From assembly GCF_900091505.1 (NCBI RefSeq), contig NZ_LT607409.1, positions 4,216,001 to 4,280,000 of the forward strand: a stretch of DNA of 64,000 nucleotides, in the 5' to 3' direction. Origin of the DNA: Micromonospora chokoriensis (GTDB taxonomy: Bacteria; Actinomycetota; Actinomycetes; Mycobacteriales; Micromonosporaceae). Made by a program: the position numbers and the translations under genes. Shown piece after piece: positions 58,183 through 64,000 of the stretch. Position 1 is the stretch's first letter. Each line of letters begins with the position of its first letter. The notes below the pieces were generated by a model, which saw only the letters and a program-made list of their open reading frames with translations, had not been told where the DNA came from and made no database searches.

Positions 58183-59363
58183 CCGCCGTCACCCCCGCGC
58201 CGCCCAGCACCGCCGTCCGCCCCGCGCCCGCCGGCGCCGCACCACCGCACCCGCCGCGACAGCGGTCGCGGCTGCGCGCGGCGGCCGGCTTCGCGTTCGG
58301 CGCGGCCCTGCTGTTCGCCGTCGCACCCCTGGTGCTGTCGGACTTCCGGCTGTCCCTGCTCGCCAAGTACCTCTGCGTCGCCATGGTCGCCGTCGGCATC
58401 GGGATCGCCTGGGGCCGGGGCGGCATGCTCACCCTCGGCCAGGGCGTCTTCTTCGGCCTCGGCGGCTACGCGATGGCCATGCACCTCAAGCTCGCCGACG
58501 CGGGCCCGGGCGGGATGCCCGACTTCATGCAGCTGTACGGGCAACTCGACGAACTGCCGCTGTGGTGGCGACCGTTCGCCAGCCCGTGGTTCGCGCTGCC
58601 CGCGACGGTGCTGCTGCCGATGGCGGTCGCCTTCGGATTGGGCTCGCTGGTCTTCCGCCGCCGCGTCCGGGGCGCGTACTTCGCCATCCTCAGTCAGGCA
58701 CTCGCCGCCGCGATGGTGATCCTGCTGATCGGCCAGCAGGGCACCACCGGTGGCACCAACGGCCTCACCGACATCAAGGGCTTCTTCGGGTACGACCTGG
58801 ACGACCCGGTCAACCAGCGGATGGTCTACTTCGTCATCGCCGGCACCCTGTTGGCGTTGCTCGCGCTGGCCCGTCAGCTCATCCACAGCCGGTACGGCGA
58901 ACTGCTGGTGGCGGTCCGCGACGCCGAGGAACGGGTCCGCTTCCTCGGCTACGACCCGGCGTCGGTCAAACTCGTGGCGTACGTGGTCGCGGCCGGGATG
59001 GCCGGGCTGGCCGGAGCGCTGTTCGTGCCGGCCGTGGGCATCATCTCGCCCGCGTTGATCGGGATCGTCCCGTCGATCGAGTTCGTCATCGGCGTCGCGG
59101 TGGGCGGCCGGGCCACCCTGCTCGGCCCGGTGCTCGGCGCGGTGGCGGTGGCGTGGGCGCGTACCGCCCTGTCGGAACGGTTCCCGGGCACCTGGACGTA
59201 CCTCCAGGGGCTGCTCTTCGTGGTCGTGGTGGCGTTCCTTCCCGGCGGCCTGGCGTCGCTGTGGGCGCTGGCCCGCCGCCGCGACGGCAGCGGGACACCA
59301 GCGCGGCGGTGGTGGTCGCCACCGCGCCGACGACGCGTCGAGCGGGAGGTGACGACGGCATGA
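58179..59363 (+). CDS. urtC: urea ABC transporter permease
   Basis: A 394-residue LivM-type permease with about ten helices, a Pro/Ala-rich cytoplasmic N-terminus (residues 1-32) and a basic C-terminal tail. UrtC-like features are GRGGMLTLGQGVFFGLGGYAM, GGTNGLTDIKGFFG and the coupling segment VAVRDAEERVRFLGYD. It pairs with UrtB. Coupled by ATGA to both neighbours. Confidence 0.93.
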   Translation: MTAVTPAPPSTAVRPAPAGAAPPHPPRQRSRLRAAAGFAFGAALLFAVAPLVLSDFRLSLLAKYLCVAMVAVGIGIAWGRGGMLTLGQGVFFGLGGYAMAMHLKLADAGPGGMPDFMQLYGQLDELPLWWRPFASPWFALPATVLLPMAVAFGLGSLVFRRRVRGAYFAILSQALAAAMVILLIGQQGTTGGTNGLTDIKGFFGYDLDDPVNQRMVYFVIAGTLLALLALARQLIHSRYGELLVAVRDAEERVRFLGYDPASVKLVAYVVAAGMAGLAGALFVPAVGIISPALIGIVPSIEFVIGVAVGGRATLLGPVLGAVAVAWARTALSERFPGTWTYLQGLLFVVVVAFLPGGLASLWALARRRDGSGTPARRWWSPPRRRRVEREVTTA

Positions 59364-60136
59364 GCGGTGAACGATTGGACGGGTTGTCCGTCCGTGACGT
59401 GCGGGTCAGCTTCGACGGTTTCACCGCCGTGGACGGCGTGTCCCTGGAGGTGCCCGCCGGTGACATCCGGTTCCTGATCGGGCCGAACGGGGCCGGCAAG
59501 ACCACCCTCGTGGACGCGATCACCGGCCTGGTCCGGGCCACCGGCTCGGTCCGGTTCGGCGCCGACGAGCTGTTGGGCCGCCCGGTGCACCGGATCAGTC
59601 GCCTGGGCATCGGACGGACGTTCCAGACGTCGGCGGTCTTCGAGGAGCTGTCGGTGGTGCAGAACCTCGACATCGCGGCGGGCGCCCGGCGCGGCTGGGC
59701 GACCCTGGCCCGCCGTCGGCGGGGTGTCCCCGACGACGTGGCCGCCGCGCTGGAGACCATCGGGCTGGTCGACCGGGCCGACCACCTCGCCGGGACGCTC
59801 GCGCACGGCCAGAAGCAGTGGCTGGAGATCGGGATGCTGCTGGTGCAGGACGCGCGGCTGCTGCTGCTCGACGAGCCGGTCGCCGGCATGAGCCACGAGG
59901 AACGCGACGCCACCGGAACGCTGCTGGAGACGGTGAGCCGGGACCGCACCGTGGTCGTGATCGAGCACGACATGGACTTCCTCCGCCGGTTCGCGCGCAG
60001 CGTCACGGTGCTGCACGCCGGACGGGTGCTCAGCGAGGGCACCGTGGCGCAGGTCCAGGCGGATCCGCGCGTGCAGGAGGTCTACCTCGGCCACCCGGTC
60101 GACGCCGGGTCGGCCCCCACCGGCCGGGAGGCATGA
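59360..60136 (+). CDS. urtD: urea ABC transporter ATP-binding protein
   Basis: A 258-residue LivG-type ATPase: Walker A GPNGAGKTT, Q-loop in RTFQTSAVF, an atypical signature region LAHGQKQWLEIGM (UrtD-like, where LivG has LSGG-type sequence), Walker B LLLLDEPVAGMS and switch His in VIEHDMDF. It powers urea import with UrtE. Overlaps urtE by ATGA. Confidence 0.94.
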   Translation: MSGERLDGLSVRDVRVSFDGFTAVDGVSLEVPAGDIRFLIGPNGAGKTTLVDAITGLVRATGSVRFGADELLGRPVHRISRLGIGRTFQTSAVFEELSVVQNLDIAAGARRGWATLARRRRGVPDDVAAALETIGLVDRADHLAGTLAHGQKQWLEIGMLLVQDARLLLLDEPVAGMSHEERDATGTLLETVSRDRTVVVIEHDMDFLRRFARSVTVLHAGRVLSEGTVAQVQADPRVQEVYLGHPVDAGSAPTGREA

Positions 60137-60828
60137 TGCTGACGTTGCGTGCGGTGCACGCCGGGTACGGGCGCAGTCGGGTGCTGCACGGCGTCGACCT
60201 GGCCGTCCCGCCGGACGGGGTCGCCGCGGTGCTCGGGCACAACGGCGCCGGGAAGAGCACCCTGCTGCGGGTCGCCGCCGGGCTGCTGCGCCCGAGCGCC
60301 GGCACCGTCGAGCTGGACGGTGAGGACGTCACCCGCCTCGGGCCGCACGAGCGGGTGGCCCGGGGGATGGCGTACGTCCCGCAGGGCCAGCAGTGCTTCC
60401 CGCACCTGACCGCCGCGGAGAACCTGCGGCTGGTCGCCGACGGTCGGCGCGACGGCGCGGTGGCCACCGCCGAGGTGCTGGACCTGTTCCCGGCGCTGCG
60501 TCCGCTGCTGCGGCGGCGGGCCGGGCTGCTCTCCGGAGGTCAGCGTCAGCAACTGGCCATCGCCCGTGCCCTGATCACCCGGCCGAGACTGCTCATGCTT
60601 GACGAGCCGACCGAGGGCATCCAACCGTCGGTGGTCGCGGAGATCCAGGAACGGATCGTCGAGCTGACCCGGCAGTCCGGGTTCAGTGTGCTGCTCGTCG
60701 AGCAGCACCTGGGTTTCGCGCTGCGCGTGGCGGACCGCTACCAGGTGCTGGAGTCCGGCCGGGTCACCTCGCACGGCGACGGGGGTGTCACGGCGGAACG
60801 GGAGGTCCGGGCAGCGCTGGCCGTGTGA
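60133..60828 (+). CDS. urtE: urea ABC transporter ATP-binding protein
   Basis: A 231-residue LivF-type ATPase: Walker A GHNGAGKST, Q-loop PQGQQCFPHLT, signature LLSGGQRQQLAIARAL, Walker B LLMLDEPTEGIQP and switch His in LVEQHLGFAL. The GIQPSVV segment is characteristic of UrtE. It is the last gene of urtABCDE, followed by about 50 bp to the convergent gntR gene. Confidence 0.94.
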   Translation: MMLTLRAVHAGYGRSRVLHGVDLAVPPDGVAAVLGHNGAGKSTLLRVAAGLLRPSAGTVELDGEDVTRLGPHERVARGMAYVPQGQQCFPHLTAAENLRLVADGRRDGAVATAEVLDLFPALRPLLRRRAGLLSGGQRQQLAIARALITRPRLLMLDEPTEGIQPSVVAEIQERIVELTRQSGFSVLLVEQHLGFALRVADRYQVLESGRVTSHGDGGVTAEREVRAALAV

Positions 60829-60879
60829 GTCGCCACCGGAGCCGACCGCCGACATCCGCGCGGGCACCGGCCGACGCGG

Positions 60880-61611
60880 CTAGACCGCTCCGTAATGGAG
60901 AGACAGCCCGGTGGCGGCCCGGTCGGCGGTGATCTGCAGCATGCTGCCCAGCATCGTCGCCCGGTCCGTCACCAGGGCCGTCCCGTCGGGCGCGTACGTG
61001 ATCCGGTCGCTGATGAGCACCGGCGCTCTCTCGGCCTCGTCCAGATGCCGGGCCACGTCCGCGCTCAACACCTCCGGCCGGATCGTCTCCGCCGCCCGGG
61101 CCACCATCACCCCCAGGTCGGCCAGGGCCGCGTACAACGACGTGCCGGTGAAGTCCACGTCGTGCAACCGGCTCGCGTGCGGCTCGCGTACCCAGGAGAT
61201 CTGGTGAATGGCGCGGCGGCCCGCGAACGCGCGGACCCGCTCGAGACGCAGGGCCGTCTCATCCTCGCGGACCCGCAACCGGGCCGCGACGCGCGAGGGC
61301 ACGCGGCGCAGCGAGCGGGAGATCACCGTGGTGTGGACCTCGTGGCCCTGCTCGCGCAGGTCGTCGCCGAAGCTCCGCAGAGATCCCAACTGGTACGCCG
61401 CAGGGGACGGTGCGACGTAGGTGCCCTTGCCGGGCTTCTGGACGATCAACCCTTCGGCGCTCAGTTCGCCCAGGGCCTGCCGCAGCGTCATCAGGGTGAC
61501 GCCGTACGCCGTGCTCAGCTCGCGTTGCGGGGGCAGTGCCTCGCCCGGCGCGTACCGACCCTCGCGGATCCTGGCGGCGAGGTCGGCGGCGATGGCCCGA
61601 TAGCGTGCCAC
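60880..61611 (-). CDS. GntR/HutC-family transcriptional regulator
   Basis: A 243-residue regulator. The N-terminal winged helix (about 1-70) has EALPPQRELSTAYGVTLMTLRQAL and GLIVQKPGKGTYV; the C-terminal UTRA ligand domain (about 85-235) marks the HutC subfamily. It lies 55 bp after trpA on the same strand, so it is the third gene of trpB-trpA-gntR. A dre-like palindrome covers the trpB promoter, and a half-site (CACTGGTCT) sits at its own GTG start. It probably represses the operon and responds to an unknown ligand. Confidence 0.9.
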   Translation of the reverse strand: MARYRAIAADLAARIREGRYAPGEALPPQRELSTAYGVTLMTLRQALGELSAEGLIVQKPGKGTYVAPSPAAYQLGSLRSFGDDLREQGHEVHTTVISRSLRRVPSRVAARLRVREDETALRLERVRAFAGRRAIHQISWVREPHASRLHDVDFTGTSLYAALADLGVMVARAAETIRPEVLSADVARHLDEAERAPVLISDRITYAPDGTALVTDRATMLGSMLQITADRAATGLSLHYGAV

Positions 61612-61666
61612 TGGTCTGCCTCCCGATGCGTCGACTGTCGCTCCCGTCGTCGACGGCCACCGCCGA

Positions 61667-62389
61667 TCATCGCACGGAGGCCCCCCGCGACAGCTCGGCC
61701 CGCAGCGCCGCCACGAAGGCCCCGACCTCGGCCGGACCCGCCCCGTCGAGGATGCGCCGCATCACGGCCGCGCCGACGATGACCCCGTCGGCGACCGTCG
61801 CCGCCTCGCCCGCCTGCTCCGGGGTGGAGATCCCGAAGCCCACCAGCACGGGGAGGTCCGTGACCTGCTTGAGCCGGGCGGCCAGCGTGACGGCCGACGG
61901 TGCGAGCCGATCGCGTTCGCCGGTCGTCCCCATGATCGAGACGGCGTACACGAAACCCTGGCTGCGCCGACCGATCTCGGCGAGCCGGTCGTCCGGTGTG
62001 GCGGGCGAGGCGAGCAGGCTGACCTGCACGCCCGGCACGGCCAGTCCGTCCAGCTCGTCGAGGGGCAGGTCGGGCACGATCAGCCCGGTTACCCCGGCCG
62101 TCGTGAGCGCGTCGCCGAAGCCCGGCCGCAGCGCGATGTTGGCGTACGTGCTGGCGACGAGGGGGATTCCGACCCGCGCCTCGGCGAGGTCGTGCAGGAC
62201 CGAGGTGGGGGTCGCGCCCCGGGCGAGCGCCGCGTCCGAGGCCTCCTGGATGGTGGGACCGTCGACAGTGGGATCCGAGAACGGCAACCCGACCTCGATC
62301 AGGTCGGCTCCCGCGTCCTCGAAGGCGTCGAGGAACGCGGTCCAGCCCGGTACGACACCGCCGGTGATGTAGGGCATCAGCAGCTTCAT
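61667..62389 (-). CDS. trpA: tryptophan synthase alpha chain
   Basis: A 240-residue (beta/alpha)8 enzyme that splits indole-3-glycerol phosphate and passes indole to TrpB. The catalytic Glu is in LIEVGLPFSDP and the Asp in FSDPTVDGPTIQ; the phosphate-binding part is in VLVGFGIST and GVIVGAAV. It is slightly shorter than typical TrpA (about 265), with a short N-terminus before the first strand. It overlaps trpB by ATGA. No trpC or trpE lies in the window, so this is an isolated trpBA pair. Confidence 0.94.
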   Translation of the reverse strand: MKLLMPYITGGVVPGWTAFLDAFEDAGADLIEVGLPFSDPTVDGPTIQEASDAALARGATPTSVLHDLAEARVGIPLVASTYANIALRPGFGDALTTAGVTGLIVPDLPLDELDGLAVPGVQVSLLASPATPDDRLAEIGRRSQGFVYAVSIMGTTGERDRLAPSAVTLAARLKQVTDLPVLVGFGISTPEQAGEAATVADGVIVGAAVMRRILDGAGPAEVGAFVAALRAELSRGASVR

Positions 62390-63564
62390 CCGAGATCCGC
62401 CTCCGCGATCAGGGTGGTCACGTCCTTGTCGCCGCGTCCGGAGAGGGTGACGAGCACCGTCGAGCCGCTGGGCAGCTCCGGGGTGCCGGCGGCGCGAACG
62501 ACCCAGGCCACCGCGTGGGCCGACTCGATGGCGGGCAGTACGCCCTCCGCCCGCGCCAGGCGGACCGCGGCGCCGACCGCCTCCCCGTCGGAGACGGTGA
62601 CGTAGCGGGCGCGTCCCAGATCGCGCAGGTACGCGTGTTCGGGGCCGACGCCGGGGTAGTCCAGCCCGGCCGCGATCGAGTGCGCCTCCCTGATCTGCCC
62701 GTGCTCGTCCTGGAGGAACAGCGACTGGAAGCCGTGCAGGACGCCGACCTCCCCGTTCGCCGCGCCGGAGCCGCCCTCGGCCTCCACCCCGACGAGCTTC
62801 GCCGACGTCTCGACGAAACCGGCGAAGGTGCCCGCCGCGTTGCTGCCGCCACCGACGCAGGCGACCACGTAGTCCGGCGTGGCGGTGGGCAGTTCGGCGG
62901 CGCACTGCCGCCGGGCCTCGTCACCGATGACGCGCTGGAACTCGCGGACCATCGTGGGATAGGGGTGTGGACCGATCACCGAGCCCACGCAGTAGTACGC
63001 CTCGTCGACGTCCGTCACCCAGTGGCGCAGCGCCTCGCTGGTGGCGTCCTTCAGCGTGCGGCTGCCGGTGGTCACCGCAACGACCTCGGCGCCCAGCAGC
63101 CGCATCCGGAAGAGGTTGTGCGCCTGGCGTTCCATGTCGCGTTCGCCCATGAACACCGTCACCGGCAACCCCAGCAGGGCGCCGGCCGTGGCCGTCGCGA
63201 CGCCGTGCATGCCCGCTCCGGTCTCGGCGATCAGCCGCGTACGCCCCATGCGCCGGGCCAGCAACGCCTGGCCGAGCACGTTGTTGATTTTGTGTGACCC
63301 GGTGTGGGTCAGGTCCTCCCGCTTGAGCAGGACCGTCACGCCGAGTTCGGCGGACAGTCGCCGCGCCGGCGTCAGCGGGGTCGGCCGTCCCACGTGCGCC
63401 GACAGCAGCGCGGCGAAGCCGCCGCGGAACCCGGGATCGGCCCGCGCCTGCGTGAAGGCCTCGGCGACCGCCTCGCAGGCGGGTATCAGGGATTCCGGCA
63501 CGTACCGTCCGCCGTAGCTCCCGTACCGACCCACCGTCGCTGTCCGCACTGTTATAGAACTCAT
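62386..63564 (-). CDS. trpB: tryptophan synthase beta chain
   Basis: A 392-residue PLP enzyme that joins indole and serine to give tryptophan. The PLP Lys is in LTHTGSHKINNVLGQAL; ETGAGMHGVATATAGALLG and CVGGGSNAAGTFAG are typical of TrpB1 (motifs abbreviated). ATG 63564 lies six bases after a TATAAC box, so the mRNA is probably leaderless, and the first codons are themselves part of a second operator-like repeat. Confidence 0.95.
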   Translation of the reverse strand: MSSITVRTATVGRYGSYGGRYVPESLIPACEAVAEAFTQARADPGFRGGFAALLSAHVGRPTPLTPARRLSAELGVTVLLKREDLTHTGSHKINNVLGQALLARRMGRTRLIAETGAGMHGVATATAGALLGLPVTVFMGERDMERQAHNLFRMRLLGAEVVAVTTGSRTLKDATSEALRHWVTDVDEAYYCVGSVIGPHPYPTMVREFQRVIGDEARRQCAAELPTATPDYVVACVGGGSNAAGTFAGFVETSAKLVGVEAEGGSGAANGEVGVLHGFQSLFLQDEHGQIREAHSIAAGLDYPGVGPEHAYLRDLGRARYVTVSDGEAVGAAVRLARAEGVLPAIESAHAVAWVVRAAGTPELPSGSTVLVTLSGRGDKDVTTLIAEADLG

Positions 63565-63584
63565 GACACTGTTATAGAACAGTG
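63547..63584 (-). promoter_or_regulatory. dre-like double operator over the trpB promoter and start codon
   Basis: CACTGTTATAGAACAGTG (63567-63584) is a perfect 7-4-7 palindrome overlapping the -10 box. CACTGTTATAGAAC repeats at 63547-63560, 20 bp away, within the first codons of trpB. The 16-bp core differs at three positions from the known DasR site ACTGGTCTAGACCAGT, pointing to a GntR/HutC protein such as the one encoded at the end of this operon. Confidence 0.7.
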
Positions 63585-63600
63585 GTGGTCATTCTGGCAA
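63571..63600 (-). promoter_or_regulatory. leaderless trpB promoter
   Basis: On the minus strand TTGCCA (63600-63595), an 18-bp spacer and TATAAC (63576-63571), then six bases to ATG 63564. Transcription should start at or next to the A of the start codon. Confidence 0.6.
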
Positions 63601-63615
63601 TGGCGGATCCTCCGC

Positions 63616-63675
63616 GACCCGACCCGACCCGACCCGACCCGAGCCGAGCCGAGCCGAGCCGAGCCGAGCCGACCC
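63616..63675. repeat. 5-bp microsatellite
   Basis: Twelve uninterrupted 5-bp units: five GACCC, six GAGCC and one GACCC. It lies between the divergent trpB and MOSC promoters, where slippage could change promoter spacing or an upstream binding site. Confidence 0.95.
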
Positions 63676-63695
63676 GGACGGTGCGGTTGGCTTCG

Positions 63696-63701
63696 TACAA
63701 T
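63696..63701 (+). promoter_or_regulatory. probable -10 box of a leaderless promoter (MOSC gene)
   Basis: TACAAT ends seven bases before ATG 63709, with no ribosome binding site in between. Confidence 0.45.
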
Positions 63702-63708
63702 TCCTGCC

Positions 63709-64000
63709 ATGCCGGAGATCGTCGAGTTGCTGGCCTCGCCCGTGCACCGCTTCCTGGGCCGGCCCTCCGACGGCCCGGCGCCGGCACCGCCCGGCGAGCT
63801 GGTCGACGCGGTGCGGATCCGGGCCGGTCTCGGCATCGTCGGCGACCGCTACTTCGGCCAGCAGGCGCACCGCGACGCCAGCGTCACGGTCATCGCCCAG
63901 GAGTCGCTGCCGGCCGACATCGGCCTGGCCGAGGTCCGCCGCAACATCCTCACCACCGGGATAGCCGTGGACGAGTTGATCGGCAGGGTGCTGGTGCTGG
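63709..64000 (+). CDS. MOSC-domain protein (3' end outside window)
   Basis: The first 97 residues are visible. The sequence IVELLASPVHRFLGRP, GLGIVGDRYFGQQAHRDASV and EVRRNILTTGIAVDELIGR is that of the MOSC domain, which is found in molybdenum cofactor sulfurases and in small sulfur-carrier-like proteins. The conserved Cys would be past the window edge. It is divergent from trpB, with the microsatellite between, and probably has a leaderless mRNA. Confidence 0.85.
   Translation, partial: MPEIVELLASPVHRFLGRPSDGPAPAPPGELVDAVRIRAGLGIVGDRYFGQQAHRDASVTVIAQESLPADIGLAEVRRNILTTGIAVDELIGRVLVL

Noticed and set aside
1..64000. CRISPR arrays, rRNA genes or a replication origin
   Set aside because: No regularly spaced repeats, rRNA-like sequence or DnaA-box cluster was seen anywhere in the window.

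Overview
The window is 64 kb of very G+C-rich DNA with dense actinomycete-type gene packing: many GTG starts, ATGA and TGATG overlaps, an AfsR-like regulator, an LCP protein and twin-arginine or long Ala-rich signal peptides. The gene content and a short GATCATGAGGTTG palindrome suggest Micromonosporaceae, probably Micromonospora. That placement is inference, not something the sequence proves.

Layout. 1-9.5 kb holds single metabolic and regulatory genes: a hydrolase running off the left edge, an ECF sigma factor with a SnoaL-like tail, a frameshifted AlkZ-like gene, an aldo/keto reductase, a decayed GNAT gene, a RibD-like reductase, a 1014-residue AfsR-like regulator and a SRPBCC-like protein. 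9.6-35.7 kb is a cell-surface polysaccharide locus. It has a secreted beta-helix protein, an acyltransferase, a UDP-GlcNAc 2-epimerase, an exosortase cassette (49-residue LAATG mini-protein, exosortase, processive-type GT2, secreted C-terminally anchored protein), an LCP ligase, a TylF-type methyltransferase, a Wzz-like protein with degraded kinase motifs, four further glycosyltransferase or polymerase genes, two methyltransferases sharing a 388-bp near-identical core, a Wzx-like flippase, the priming sugar transferase, an NDP-sugar epimerase and a GH99-like secreted hydrolase. This reads as a Wzx/Wzy-type assembly line in a Gram-positive, with its own exosortase.

35.8-40.25 kb is visibly poorer in G+C and looks acquired: a two-TM protein of unknown function, a transposase remnant, a TIR-domain protein and an HD phosphohydrolase. 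The first and third are a candidate anti-phage pair. 40.2-48.6 kb carries NUDIX and XRE genes, an HTH regulator with a palindromic element inserted in frame, an epoxide hydrolase, a haloperoxidase-like hydrolase, an O-methyltransferase and one intact IS5-family element inserted at the stop codon of a membrane protein.

48.9-60.8 kb is a nitrogen-scavenging block: ureABCFGD (no ureE), a cupin, a MarR regulator, a cytoplasmic AmiC/UrtA-like binding protein and urtABCDE for urea uptake. urtA has a long leader containing a promoter, an intrinsic terminator and two GAAAC boxes 22 bp apart. 60.9-63.6 kb is an operon trpB-trpA-gntR. Its leaderless promoter is overlaid by a dre-like GntR/HutC operator, so the encoded regulator probably controls the operon. 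The right edge holds a 5-bp microsatellite and the start of a MOSC-domain gene.
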